Assembly: GCF_001051995.2 (NCBI RefSeq)
Contig: NZ_CP014646.1
Location: forward strand, 3,410,001-3,474,000
Source: Thauera humireducens
GTDB lineage: Bacteria > Pseudomonadota > Gammaproteobacteria > Burkholderiales > Rhodocyclaceae
Direction of reading: 5' to 3'
Length of the DNA: 64,000 nucleotides
Below, one piece after another: positions 33,064 through 41,944 of the stretch. The position numbers were made by a program, and so were the translations under genes. Position 1 is the first letter of the stretch, and every line of letters begins with the position of its first letter. Under the pieces are notes generated by a model. It saw nothing but the letters and a program-made list of their open reading frames with translations. It did not search any database and was not told the DNA's origin.

Positions 33064-33425
33064 GATTCCCTCCGTCAGGAAGTCCGGCATCTGCCGCGAA
33101 TCGTCATGCATCGAGCGTGCCATCATATGTTTTTAGATAAAAAACAATGGCTTAATGTCTATGCTTGAGATCGTATTGGGTGTCTGTGTAAAAAAAACCG
33201 ACACTGACCAGTGCGGTCGTCATGGCCGAGAGGCGCGAGTGACGCAGCTTCTTACACTTGGCCAAATGCATTCTCGGTCTGAAGACCTAAAATCACGCGG
33301 ATTTGTGACGCATTTCCTTTGTCTGCCGACCGGATTTCATTCCTTTTGCGCCTCTTCCTGTGTGTCGGGTGTTGCCGCACGTGTTAACCTCTGCTTGTCC
33401 ACTGAGGCTGAAGGCGAGGTGCGCC
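33064..33425. other. AT-rich divergent promoter region of the PEP-CTERM and acyltransferase genes
   Basis: 362 bases, distinctly less GC-rich than the flanks, with an A-run at 33188-33196 and T/A-rich tracts near 33130. It holds the sigma-54 promoter at 33107-33122 for the leftward gene. Small palindromes are GGTCT-GA-AGACC (33276-33287) and TTGGCCAA (about 33259-33266), possible activator sites. I found no sigma-54 element with correct spacing for the rightward gene, and no small gene. Confidence 0.65.
33107..33122 (-). promoter_or_regulatory. Sigma-54 (RpoN) promoter of the PEP-CTERM gene
   Basis: Minus strand TGGCACGCTCGATGCA versus consensus TGGCACG-N4-TTGCA, with a single mismatch and exact GG-N10-GC spacing. 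The predicted start is near 33095, about 32 bases before the ATG. PEP-CTERM genes in related floc-forming bacteria are reported to depend on RpoN and the PrsK/PrsR two-component system. Confidence 0.88.
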
Positions 33426-34154
33426 ATGGAATCCACTGGAAATGCCATTTTTGACGCATTGACGAGATATTTTTCCATGCACACCTACGAAGTGGGCTGC
33501 CGAGAGCAGGAACTCGTCGAGATCTACGCGCTGCGTTACCAGACCTATTGCCTCGAGTGCGGATTCCTGCCGCCGGCTGAGTACCCCGCCGGGCTGGAAC
33601 GTGACGAGTTCGATGCACGTTCGGCTCATTTCGCCGCCCATAACGTCGATGGTGCGGTCGTGGGTACCGCGAGGCTGGTGTTGAGCGCACAGGACGAACC
33701 GTTTCCCTTCGTGCGCCATTGCCCGGTGTTCGACGACGTCGCATTGCCCCCGCCGGAGCAGACGGCCGAGGTTTCACGTCTTGCGGTCAAGAAGGACTAT
33801 CGGCGCCGGACCGGCGATACCTGGTTCGGGGTGAATACGGCGAACGGTAACGGGGAGGCTGCTGCGGACGACGCTGCACGGGAGCGCCGGACGAATGCGC
33901 CCGTGGTCGTGCTGGGGCTGTATCGTCAGATGTATCGATACAGCCGCGAGAAGGGCATCCGTTACTGGTACGCGGCGATGGAGCGGCCGCTCGCACGCGC
34001 ACTGGCCCGGTTCGATTTCATCTTCGTGCCGATCGGTGCCGAACATGACTACTACGGGCCGGTTACGCCTTACCTCGCGGATCTCAAGGAGATCGAGGAC
34101 AGGCTCAAGGTGACCAAGCCCGAGTTGCTCGACTGGTTCCAGTACGGGCCCTGA
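33426..34154 (+). CDS. PEP-CTERM/exosortase system-associated acyltransferase (TIGR03694-like)
   Basis: A 242-residue protein with a GNAT/autoinducer-synthase-like fold. The segment YALRYQTYCLECGFLPPAEY near the N-terminus, then DEFDARSAHFAAHNVDGAVVGTARLV and TAEVSRLAVKKDYRRR, are typical of the exosortase-associated acyltransferase family, which has a layout like LuxI-type synthases (R-Y..E, D..D, arginine, G-x-x-R-L). No signal peptide. The ATG at 33426 starts where homology begins. It diverges from a PEP-CTERM gene and is followed 84 bases later by an adenylate-forming ligase. The acyl donor and acceptor are unknown. Confidence 0.85.
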   Translation: MESTGNAIFDALTRYFSMHTYEVGCREQELVEIYALRYQTYCLECGFLPPAEYPAGLERDEFDARSAHFAAHNVDGAVVGTARLVLSAQDEPFPFVRHCPVFDDVALPPPEQTAEVSRLAVKKDYRRRTGDTWFGVNTANGNGEAAADDAARERRTNAPVVVLGLYRQMYRYSREKGIRYWYAAMERPLARALARFDFIFVPIGAEHDYYGPVTPYLADLKEIEDRLKVTKPELLDWFQYGP

Positions 34155-34238
34155 ACTGTTCGACCCGATCTGCGACCCAGGATGTCTTTTGGCGCTGTCG
34201 TGGGGCGTTGAGCGTCGTGCCGAGGGAGGGGGTCGTTC

Positions 34239-35663
34239 ATGTCGCCGTTGTCCCGTGTGCGCCGAATCGGGCGCAAGTTCATGTTGCAGCAACTGTCGCG
34301 GCAGACGCCGGACAAGCTGCTGGCCCTGTCGCGCGGGCGCCTCGAGCGCTGCTTCGAGCGCGCGGCGCGCGTGTCGCCGGCCTATCGGACGCTGCTCGCT
34401 GAAGCCGGCCTCGCAGGCACTGCCGCACTTTCCGCCAAGGACATCGTCGCGCGTGCGCCGCTGCTGGACAAATCGAACACCTTCGCGCGCTTCACGATCA
34501 CGGAGCTTCTCGCAGAGGACATTCCGCCGTCGTCCATCGCCGGGGTGCTGACGAGTTCCGGGCAGGGCGGAAAGACCTTCGGTTTTGGCCTGAGCACGCG
34601 GGCGCAGATGGATGCGAGCGCGGGTGCCATCGATCTGGGCCTGCAACTCGCATTCGGCATCGACGAGCGCAGCACCCTGCTCGTCAACTGCCTGCCGATG
34701 GGGGTGGTGTTCAGCTCGCGCACCGTCGCGGTGGCGAACGTCAGCGTGCGCGAGGACATGGCGCTGGCCATCGTGCGCCAGGCGATGCCCCTGTACGAGC
34801 AGCTGATCCTCTGTGTCGATCCCCTGTTCTGCAAGCGTCTGCTCGACCACGCGCAGCAGCAGGGCTTCGACTGGTCGGGCCTCCGGACCCATGTGATCCT
34901 CGGCGAGGAGACCTTTTCCGAGGATTTCCGCAGCTATGTCGCTGACCGGCTGCACGTCGAGGTCGATGCCGGCGGTGCTGACGACCCCCTGATCGGCAGT
35001 TCGATGGGGGCGGGCGAACTGGGCCTGAACCTGTTTTTCGAGACGCGCGAGACGATTTCGCTGCGAAGGGCGCACCACAGGCGGGATCCGGGAGCGGTGC
35101 TGCCGGTGTTCTTCTGCTACGACCCGCTGCGGACTTTCGTCGAGATCCATGCGCCCGACGCCGAGGGCGTGGGCGAGCTGGTCATCACAGTCCTCGACGC
35201 CAAGGCGACGATTCCCTTGATCCGCTATTGCACGGGCGATCTGGCGCGCTGGCTGACCGAGAGCGATTACGCCCTCGTGCCCGCCGACGTGAGGGTGCGG
35301 CTGCGCGCGCAGCCCCTGCCGATGATCGCCATGCTGGGCCGCAAACGCGACTGGGTCGATGCGCGCTGGCACGTCGACCATTTCAAGTCGCTGCTCTACC
35401 GCCGCCCGGCGCTGGCGGATCAGCTGTCCGGGGCGTTCCGCGTCCTTGCTGGCGAGCCTGCGCCGGTTTGGGAGGTCCAGTTGCGGCGCGACGCGGCGGC
35501 AGACCCGCAGGCCATGGCCGAGGCGCTAGCGTCGCTCGTGTGCGAACAGTGCGGGGTGCCGGCTGAGGCTGCTCCTGCCGTGCACTGTCATCGATACGAG
35601 GCCTTCCCCTACGGCATGGGCCTCGACTACGAGCGCAAGTTCGCCTATCTCGGCGCCCGCTAG
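34239..35663 (+). CDS. Adenylate-forming ligase (phenylacetate-CoA ligase / CapK-like)
   Basis: A 474-residue protein of the ANL superfamily in the CapK/PaaK-like branch. Core motifs: phosphate loop GVLTSSGQGGKTFGFGLST (unusual TSSGQGGKT instead of SSGTTGKP), adenine site GSSMGAGELGLNLFFE, ribose site IRYCTGDLARW, and hinge GRKRDWVDARWHVDHF. Such enzymes activate a carboxylate with ATP, usually onto CoA or a carrier. Its position after an exosortase-linked acyltransferase suggests it supplies the activated acyl group; this is inference. It could equally act in surface polysaccharide modification. Confidence 0.78.
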   Translation: MSPLSRVRRIGRKFMLQQLSRQTPDKLLALSRGRLERCFERAARVSPAYRTLLAEAGLAGTAALSAKDIVARAPLLDKSNTFARFTITELLAEDIPPSSIAGVLTSSGQGGKTFGFGLSTRAQMDASAGAIDLGLQLAFGIDERSTLLVNCLPMGVVFSSRTVAVANVSVREDMALAIVRQAMPLYEQLILCVDPLFCKRLLDHAQQQGFDWSGLRTHVILGEETFSEDFRSYVADRLHVEVDAGGADDPLIGSSMGAGELGLNLFFETRETISLRRAHHRRDPGAVLPVFFCYDPLRTFVEIHAPDAEGVGELVITVLDAKATIPLIRYCTGDLARWLTESDYALVPADVRVRLRAQPLPMIAMLGRKRDWVDARWHVDHFKSLLYRRPALADQLSGAFRVLAGEPAPVWEVQLRRDAAADPQAMAEALASLVCEQCGVPAEAAPAVHCHRYEAFPYGMGLDYERKFAYLGAR

Positions 35664-35709
35664 CGGCGCAAGGGCTGTATCCGGCGGTGTGGCTCTCCGC
35701 CGGGCGCGC

Positions 35710-36930
35710 TTAGGCGGGATAGCGCAGGAAGGCGCGGCGCGCCTCCCGCCAGGCCGCCTCGTCGGCGCCGGCGAGCACATCCAGATCGGCCGGTGTCGCG
35801 GCAGGGTCGTCCACCCATTCGCGCAGCAGCGGCGAGCCGTTGATGAGGTCGATCGCCAGGCGCTCGAATTCGTACTCGTAGCCGAAGTCGCGCCACAGCG
35901 GGTAGTCCGGCCACAGCCGGCGGATGGCCTTGAAGGCCAGCGCCTGCACCCGCCACGGGCGGAACGCGGCGTGGTCGTAGTGGGCCGGATCCTCGACGTG
36001 GATCTGCACGCCGTTGCACAGCTTGCCGGCGTGCTTGTGGAAGGTGGGCTCGAACCAGCAGTCGCGCAGCACGCAGCCGCGCAGCCAGTCCGGCGCCAGG
36101 GTACGCATGTCGGCGATGATCGCGCGGGCGTCGAGGTCGGGCGCGCCGAACAGCTCCAGCGGCCGGGTGGTGCCGCGGCCTTCGGACAGCGTCGTGCCTT
36201 CCAGCATCACGGTGCCGGCGTAAGCGCGCGCCATCGACAGGTTGGGCGCGTTGGGGCTGGGGTTGATCCAGCTGCGCTCGCCCAGCGGCCAGCCGTAGCC
36301 GGGCGCAGCCTCGGGCTGCCAGCCTTCCATGTCGATCACCCGGCAGTCGACGTCGAGCTTCAGCGTGGCGACGAACCAGCGCGCCAGTTCGCCCATCGTC
36401 AGGCCGTGGCGCATCGGCAGGGGGCCGGCGCCGACGAAGCTTTCCCAGCCTTCGCGCAGCAGGGTGCCTTCCACCGGCCGGCCGGCGGGGTTGGGGCGGT
36501 CCAGCACCCAGACCGACTTGCCGTGTCTGGCCGCTTCTTCCAGCACGTAGCGCAGCGTGGTGATGAAGGTGTAGATGCGGCAGCCCAGGTCCTGCAGGTC
36601 GACCAGCAGCACGTCGAAGCTGTCCATCATCGCCGTGGTGGGGCGGCGGACTTCGCCGTACAGGCTGAACACTGGAATGCCCAGTAGCGGATCGGTGTAG
36701 TCGGAGGACTCCACCATGTTGTCCTGCTTGTCGCCGCGCAGCCCGTGCTGCGGGCCGAAGGCGGCCGACAGCGTGATGTCGGGCAGCGCGGCCAAGGCGT
36801 CGAGCGAGTGCGTCAGGTCGCGGGTCACCGAGGCCGGATGGGCGAGCAGGGCGACACGCTTGCCCGCCAGCGGGCGGCGCAGTGCGGGGTCGGCGAGCAG
36901 GCGGTCGAGACCGAAGCGGATCGAAGACAT
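35710..36930 (-). CDS. DUF1343 protein, NamZ-like exo-beta-N-acetylmuramidase candidate
   Basis: A 406-residue protein matching DUF1343 at full length: GKRVALLAHPASVTRDLTHS, AAFGPQHGLRGDKQDNM, VFSLYGEVRRPT, LLVDLQDLGCRIYTFITTLR and LDRPNPAGRPVEG. In Bacteroidetes this family (NamZ) removes MurNAc from peptidoglycan fragments. No clear signal peptide, so it may act on cytoplasmic muropeptides. The ATG at 36930 overlaps the stop of the upstream DOMON-like gene (TGATG), indicating an operon. Confidence 0.87.
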   Translation of the reverse strand: MSSIRFGLDRLLADPALRRPLAGKRVALLAHPASVTRDLTHSLDALAALPDITLSAAFGPQHGLRGDKQDNMVESSDYTDPLLGIPVFSLYGEVRRPTTAMMDSFDVLLVDLQDLGCRIYTFITTLRYVLEEAARHGKSVWVLDRPNPAGRPVEGTLLREGWESFVGAGPLPMRHGLTMGELARWFVATLKLDVDCRVIDMEGWQPEAAPGYGWPLGERSWINPSPNAPNLSMARAYAGTVMLEGTTLSEGRGTTRPLELFGAPDLDARAIIADMRTLAPDWLRGCVLRDCWFEPTFHKHAGKLCNGVQIHVEDPAHYDHAAFRPWRVQALAFKAIRRLWPDYPLWRDFGYEYEFERLAIDLINGSPLLREWVDDPAATPADLDVLAGADEAAWREARRAFLRYPA

Positions 36931-37574
36931 CACTTCTTGCAGTCCGGCTCGGCCCAGGTCTTCAGCATCAGCACGAAGCTGTTGCGGGCGTGGAAGTCGG
37001 GCTGCTCGGCGACGTGCTGCACGGCCCAGTACTCCAGTTCGCCGTCCTTGCGTTCGATCACGGCAGCGAGGCCGATCTCGAGTTCGGTGCCCGGCGGCAC
37101 CGCGGGCAGGGCCGCCGACGGCACGCGTGCCTCGAGCCAGGCAGCGTTGTCGTCCTGTGCGAAACGGAGTTCGGGGGCTGCGTCCGCTGCGTAATCCTCG
37201 CTGCGTTCGCGGCAGGCCCGGAAATCGTAGATGGCCCACTGCCCGGACGGCGAGAAGTTGAACTCGCGGTAGCCCGGTTCGCCCTTCACGCCCATGAAGA
37301 CCTCGAAACAGGTGTGCTGCCACAGCGCGTCGGCCGGACGGGGTTCGGTCGCGGCCGGAATGCGGATGGCCTCGATGCGGCTGTCCTCGAGCTTGAACTC
37401 GAATACCGCCGCGCCATCGGGCGCGGCGTACATCGTGGCCAGCAGCATGCCGACGGGCGAGCTCACGGCGGGCCTGTCGTCGGTGGCGGGCTGGAGCGGG
37501 GCGGTCGTGGGATGGGCGCGCAGGCCGATGGTGATGGTCGGCACGCGGGGGCGTTCGGGGGAGGGCAGGCTCAC
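36930..37574 (-). CDS. DOMON-like domain protein
   Basis: A 214-residue protein. FEFKLEDSRIEAIRIPA and WQHTCFEVFMGVKGEPGYREFNFSPSGQWAIYDF match the DOMON-like type-9 carbohydrate-binding-module fold, whose 'F-E-x-F' and 'Y-x-E-x-N-x-S-P-x-G-x-W' motifs are seen in proteins that bind sugars or heme. No signal peptide is clear at the N-terminus. Its stop overlaps the DUF1343 start, so the two work together, perhaps on amino-sugar fragments. Confidence 0.78.
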   Translation of the reverse strand: MSLPSPERPRVPTITIGLRAHPTTAPLQPATDDRPAVSSPVGMLLATMYAAPDGAAVFEFKLEDSRIEAIRIPAATEPRPADALWQHTCFEVFMGVKGEPGYREFNFSPSGQWAIYDFRACRERSEDYAADAAPELRFAQDDNAAWLEARVPSAALPAVPPGTELEIGLAAVIERKDGELEYWAVQHVAEQPDFHARNSFVLMLKTWAEPDCKK

Positions 37575-37812
37575 GATGGAATCGACGCTGAGTGATCAAG
37601 GGGGCGGAGGGTACGCGAGGGTGCATGTGTCCGCCGGCACAGGCGCAATGGTATCCCGATCGCGCGGAAGACGGGCGTGCAGGCGCCCCCTCGCCTCGGG
37701 GTTGGGCCGCGGCGGCAGGCGCTGGCAGAACGTGCCTGGCGTCGATCGGCTGCTGCGGCGCGTCATGCATGGCGCTTGAATCGGCCGTTCGCCGCCTGCA
37801 GACTCGACGCCC

Positions 37813-39015
37813 ATGTCCATCCCGTTCCCGCCGTCGCCCGTGCGCCTCCCGCCTTTGTTCCTGATCGTCGTCGCGCAGCTCTTCGGTACCTCGCTGTGGT
37901 TCTCCGCCAACAGCGCCGGCGAGGACCTGATGCGGACCTGGGCGCTGCAGGCAGCGGACATCGGGCGGCTGACGAATGCCGTGCAGCTCGGTTTCATCCT
38001 CGGCACGCTGGGTTTCTCGCTCAGCGGCCTGGCCGACCGTTTCGCTGCCAGCCGCATCTTCGCTGTCTGCGCGGTGCTCGGCGCGGGCGCCAACGCCGGC
38101 TTCGCGCTGCTGGCGCAAGGGCTGGCGGACGGCCTGGCGTGGCGCTTCGCGGTCGGACTGGCGCTCGCCGGCGTCTATCCGCTGGGCATGAAGCTGGTGG
38201 TGAGCTGGGTGCCGCAGCAGGCCGGGGCCGCGCTGGCCTGGCTGGTTGGCATGCTGACCCTGGGCACCGCGCTGCCGCATGGGGTGCGCATGTTCGATGC
38301 CGGCTGGGGCTGGCAGGCGACCATCCTGGTGTCGTCGGTGCTGGCGCTGCTGGCCGCGGTGATGATCTTCGCGCTCGGTGACGGCCCGCACCTGGTGCGT
38401 CGCCCGGGTGCGCCGCGGCTGCGGCTGGGCGAGGGCTTGTACGCCATGCGCGAGCCGCGCTTCCGGGCCTCGGCGCTGGGGTACTTCGGTCATCAATGGG
38501 AGCTTTACGCCTTCTGGACCCTGGTGCCCCTGCTGGTGGTCGCAGCGCGTGGCACCGAGGCCGGCTCGCCTTCGGGGCCGGCGTTCGCGGTGATCGGCAT
38601 CGGTGCCGTGGGCTGCGTGCTGGGCGGGTGGCTCAGCCGGCGCATCGGCAGCGCGCGCGTCGCAGCGCTGGCGCTGGCGGTGTCCGCGCTGTGCTGTGCG
38701 GTCTACCCGTTTGCCGCCGGCTGGCCGCCGTTGCTTCTGGCGGCGCTGATGCTGGTGTGGGGCGCGAGCGTGGTGGCGGATTCCCCCCACTTCTCGGCGC
38801 TGTCGGCACGCGCCTGCCCGCCCGAGAGAGTGGGCAGCGCGCTGGCCTTCCAGAACGCGATCGGCTTCGCCATCACCATGGGCTCGATCGAACTCACCAC
38901 CCGCCTGTGGCCCCTGATCGGCGACCGCGTGGCCTGGGTGCTGCTGCCCGGACCGGTGTTCGGGCTGATCGCGCTGGCGCCGTTGTGGCGGCGCGCGGAA
39001 TCGCAGCCGGGCTGA
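37813..39015 (+). CDS. MFS transporter
   Basis: A 400-residue, about 12-helix Major Facilitator protein. It starts [22 protein letters not shown] and has the loop 2-3 pattern [12 protein letters not shown]; the second half has [17 protein letters not shown]. The [12 protein letters not shown] opening is a marker of a family of proteobacterial MFS proteins near nitrate/cyanate-type permeases. The substrate is unknown. It runs alone, divergent from the DOMON-like gene and convergent to the MscS gene. Confidence 0.88.
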   Translation: MSIPFPPSPVRLPPLFLIVVAQLFGTSLWFSANSAGEDLMRTWALQAADIGRLTNAVQLGFILGTLGFSLSGLADRFAASRIFAVCAVLGAGANAGFALLAQGLADGLAWRFAVGLALAGVYPLGMKLVVSWVPQQAGAALAWLVGMLTLGTALPHGVRMFDAGWGWQATILVSSVLALLAAVMIFALGDGPHLVRRPGAPRLRLGEGLYAMREPRFRASALGYFGHQWELYAFWTLVPLLVVAARGTEAGSPSGPAFAVIGIGAVGCVLGGWLSRRIGSARVAALALAVSALCCAVYPFAAGWPPLLLAALMLVWGASVVADSPHFSALSARACPPERVGSALAFQNAIGFAITMGSIELTTRLWPLIGDRVAWVLLPGPVFGLIALAPLWRRAESQPG

Positions 39016-39033
39016 ACCCGTTTGCCGCCGCGC

Positions 39034-39891
39034 TCAGGCCCCGGTCCGGGTCTCGACGTTCTGCCCCGAGGGGACATGGATCACGTGCTGGTACATGTCC
39101 ATCTGCGGATACGGAATGGTGATGCCGTTCTCGTCGAAGGCGATCTTCACCTTTTCCTTCAGGCTGCACATCGTATCGAAGTAATCCGCAGTGGCGACCC
39201 ACGGTCGGACGTGGATGTTCACGCTGCTGTCGGCCAGGTCGGCGACACCGATGAAGGGCGCGGGATCGGCCAGCACGCGCGGGTCGTCCTTCAGCACCTG
39301 CTCGATGATGCCCTTGACCTTGCGGATGTCGTCGTCGTAGCTGATGCCGAACAGCAGGTCGATGCGCCGCGTCGCGCGCGCCGAGAAGTTGGTGATCACG
39401 CCGGAGTAGATCGCGCCGTTGGGGACGATGATCTCGCGGTTGTCGACGGTGCGGAAGGTGGAGCTGAAGATGTTGATCTTCTCGACCACGCCCGAGGTGC
39501 CGCCGGCCTCGACGAAGTCGCCGGCCTTGAACGGGCGGAACACGATCAGCATCACCCCGGCGGCGAAGTTCTTCAGCGAGTCCTGCAGCGCCAGGCCGAT
39601 CGCCAGGCCCGCCGCACCGATCAGCGCGACCAGCGAGGTGGTGTCGACGCCCAGGCGGTCGAGCGCGGCGATGATGACGACGAGCAGCAGCACGCCCTGC
39701 AGGATCGACAGGATGAAGTTCACCAGGATCACGTCGAGCTTGGCGTGGGTGAGCACCCTGCGCGCCACGGCGACTACACCGCGGGCGACCCAGCGGCCGA
39801 CGATGAAGGTGCCGAGCGCGAACAGCAGGTTGATGCCCCAGGGCAGGGCATAGGTGTCGATCCAGTCCAGGTTGGTCAGCGTTTCGAGCAT
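39034..39891 (-). CDS. Small-conductance mechanosensitive channel (MscS family)
   Basis: A 285-residue protein with three membrane helices and the MscS pore helix (LVALIGAAGLAIGLALQDSLKN, with Ala/Gly packing). The vestibule domain follows (FKAGDFVEAGGTSGVVEKI; VDNREIIVPNGAIYSGVITN). Length and topology are those of E. coli MscS (286). The ATG at 39891 begins with LETLTNLDWIDTY; the longer start at 39948 would add a proline-rich stretch. It opens on membrane tension to release osmolytes. Confidence 0.93.
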   Translation of the reverse strand: MLETLTNLDWIDTYALPWGINLLFALGTFIVGRWVARGVVAVARRVLTHAKLDVILVNFILSILQGVLLLVVIIAALDRLGVDTTSLVALIGAAGLAIGLALQDSLKNFAAGVMLIVFRPFKAGDFVEAGGTSGVVEKINIFSSTFRTVDNREIIVPNGAIYSGVITNFSARATRRIDLLFGISYDDDIRKVKGIIEQVLKDDPRVLADPAPFIGVADLADSSVNIHVRPWVATADYFDTMCSLKEKVKIAFDENGITIPYPQMDMYQHVIHVPSGQNVETRTGA

Positions 39892-40088
39892 GCGGGGGGG
39901 TGTCCTCTTGTCCGGTGGGTGAAGGGCGTTCGGCGGCGGACCTGGCACAGGGTAGGCACCGTGCGGAGGGCGCCGAAGGGGCTCCTGTTTGTCGCCCGCA
40001 GGCCGGCCTTGTTCCCCGGCGGTCGCGCGACGACAATCGCAACCTTAGCCCAAGGCCGTGTCGAACGCATGTCCGTAGGAGTGTCACG

Positions 40089-40532
40089 ATGAGCAGGCTC
40101 CGCCGTGTTTCCCTTCGCCTCCTTTCCGCCCTCGCCCTGTTGGCCGCGGCGCCCGTCCACGCGCAACAGGCGGTCGCACCAGATGTCGCCGGGCCCGCGG
40201 CGATTGCCGCCGAAGCCGGCGAGCTGCGCCTCCAGTGCGGCGGCATCGGCCTCGACGAGTCGCTGCGCATGCGGGTCGAGGGCGGGCTGCATGCCCTGCT
40301 GATCTTCTTCGTCAGCGTCGATGGCAGCTATCTGGCCGACGTCGCCATCCGCATCGACGACCCGCTCGGCGACCGCCGCGTCGAAGCGAGCTGCGGGCCC
40401 ATCGGCCTGGTCGACGTACCGGCGCCGGGGCGCTACCGCATCACCGCCGCCTACGGCGGCATCACGCAGGAACACTGGATGGACCTGAAGCCGGGTGGCG
40501 GCGCGCGCATCCAGCTGCGCTGGCTGGAGTAG
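40089..40532 (+). CDS. Secreted small protein, function unknown
   Basis: A 147-residue protein with a clear signal peptide (LRLLSALALLAAAPVHAQ). The mature part has two cysteines (LQCGGIG; EASCGPIG) and a compact beta-rich pattern (YLADVAIRIDDPLGDR; GRYRITAAYGGITQEHWMDL) resembling carboxypeptidase-regulatory/prealbumin-like folds. The ATG at 40089 has TAGGAG eight bases upstream. It has no clear operon partner, though trpS follows in the same direction after 79 bases. Similar small periplasmic proteins are common in betaproteobacteria, but I do not recognise this family. Confidence 0.65.
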   Translation: MSRLRRVSLRLLSALALLAAAPVHAQQAVAPDVAGPAAIAAEAGELRLQCGGIGLDESLRMRVEGGLHALLIFFVSVDGSYLADVAIRIDDPLGDRRVEASCGPIGLVDVPAPGRYRITAAYGGITQEHWMDLKPGGGARIQLRWLE

Positions 40533-40611
40533 ATCGCCGGCGGCGCCTGATCGCGGCCGGCTGAAAGCCGTTAAACTCGCGGTCTTTGTCCAGTTTCCGC
40601 CGGAGCGATCC

Positions 40612-41919
40612 ATGACTGTCCAGCGCGTTCTTACCGGGATCAAACCCTCGGGCACGCCCCACCTCGGCAACTACGCCGGCGCCATCCGCCCGGCCATCGC
40701 CGCCAGCCGTCATCCTGGGGTGGAGAGCTTCTACTTCCTGGCCGACTACCATGCGCTGATCTCGACCACCGATCCGCTGCGGGTGCAGCGCTCGACGCTG
40801 GAAATCGCCGCGACCTGGCTCGCCGCGGGGCTCGATACCGAGCGCGTGTGGTTCTACCGCCAGTCCGACATCCCCGAAATCACCGAACTGACCTGGCTGA
40901 TCACCTGTGTTGCGGGCAAGGGCTTGCTGAACCGCGCCCATGCCTACAAGGCCGCGGTGGACCGCAACACCGCCGAAGGTCTCGATCCCGATGCCGGCGT
41001 CAACATGGGCCTCTACATGTACCCGGTGCTGATGGCGGCCGACATCCTGATGTTCAAGGCGCACTCGGTGCCGGTGGGGCGCGACCAGATCCAGCACATC
41101 GAGATGGCGCGCGACATCGCCGGCAGCTTCAATCACCTGTACGGCGAGCACTTCGTGCTGCCCGAGGCCGCCATCGACGCTTCGGTCGCCACGCTGCCCG
41201 GGCTGGACGGGCGCAAGATGAGCAAGAGCTACGACAACGTCATTCCTCTGTTCGCCGCGCCGGCGGAGATGAAGAAGCAGATCTTCTCCATCGTCACCGA
41301 TTCGAAGGCGCCAGGCGAGCCGAAGGACGCCGACGGCTCGGCGCTGTTCGAGTTGTATCAGGCGTTCGCCACCGCCGAGGAAACGCGCGCCATGCGCACC
41401 GCCTTCGACGAGGGCATCGCCTGGGGCGAAGCCAAACAGGCGTTGTTCGAGAAGATCGAGTCCACGCTCGCCCCGATGCGCGAGAAATACCAGGCGCTGA
41501 TCGCCGAACCCATGCAGATCGAGCGCTTGCTGCATGAAGGCGCGGCCAAGGCGCGCGCGATCGCCACGCCTTTCCTGGCCGAATTGCGCCACGCCGTCGG
41601 CCTGCGCAACCTGGCCGCGGTCGCCACGCCCGCTGCGGTGGACAAGGTGAAGGCCGCATTGCCGCAGTTCAAGCAGTACCGCGAGGCCGATGGCCGCTTC
41701 CACTTCAAGCTGGTTGCGGCCGACGGCAAGCTGCTGCTGCAGGGCGAGGGCTTCGCCTCGCCGCGCGAGGCCGGCAGCGTCGTGTCAGCGCTCAAGCAGG
41801 GCGCCGCGTTCGCCGTGGACGGCACCCGGATCGTGGTCGACGGGCAGGCCGTGGCCGCGCTCGCCGAAGACGTCACCCCGGACGAGCTGCGCGAGGCCCT
41901 GGCCGCGTTTGCGGCCTGA
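40612..41919 (+). CDS. trpS: Tryptophanyl-tRNA synthetase with C-terminal YegP-like module
   Basis: A 435-residue class I synthetase. The HIGH-type motif is PSGTPHLGNYAGAIRP and KMSKS is GLDGRKMSKSYDNVIP; Trp is activated and transferred to tRNA-Trp. The catalytic protein is about 340 residues; the remaining part (about 353-398) reads FKQYREADGRFHFKLVAADG, then GKLLLQGEGFASPREAGSV, and matches the YegP/DUF1508 fold. The extension is probably an RNA-contacting or structural module. The ATG at 40612 follows CGGAG; the earlier start at 40495 is not supported. Confidence 0.95.
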   Translation: MTVQRVLTGIKPSGTPHLGNYAGAIRPAIAASRHPGVESFYFLADYHALISTTDPLRVQRSTLEIAATWLAAGLDTERVWFYRQSDIPEITELTWLITCVAGKGLLNRAHAYKAAVDRNTAEGLDPDAGVNMGLYMYPVLMAADILMFKAHSVPVGRDQIQHIEMARDIAGSFNHLYGEHFVLPEAAIDASVATLPGLDGRKMSKSYDNVIPLFAAPAEMKKQIFSIVTDSKAPGEPKDADGSALFELYQAFATAEETRAMRTAFDEGIAWGEAKQALFEKIESTLAPMREKYQALIAEPMQIERLLHEGAAKARAIATPFLAELRHAVGLRNLAAVATPAAVDKVKAALPQFKQYREADGRFHFKLVAADGKLLLQGEGFASPREAGSVVSALKQGAAFAVDGTRIVVDGQAVAALAEDVTPDELREALAAFAA

Positions 41920-41944
41920 TCCCTCGCGCCCGCGGCCGGCCCCG

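Noticed and set aside
33188..33196. A-run possibly marking an intrinsic terminator
   Set aside because: No stable stem flanks it on either strand; it fits the general AT-richness of this promoter region.
33123..33425. Sigma-54 promoter for the exosortase-associated acyltransferase
   Set aside because: Several GG...GC pairs occur but none with the required ten-base spacing and flanking consensus; the closest (near 33300) has nine.
35710..38790. Continuous 1026-codon minus-strand frame ending as the DUF1343 protein
   Set aside because: Only the last 406 codons show family similarity; the upstream part runs antisense to the MFS gene and through the DOMON-like gene in another frame.
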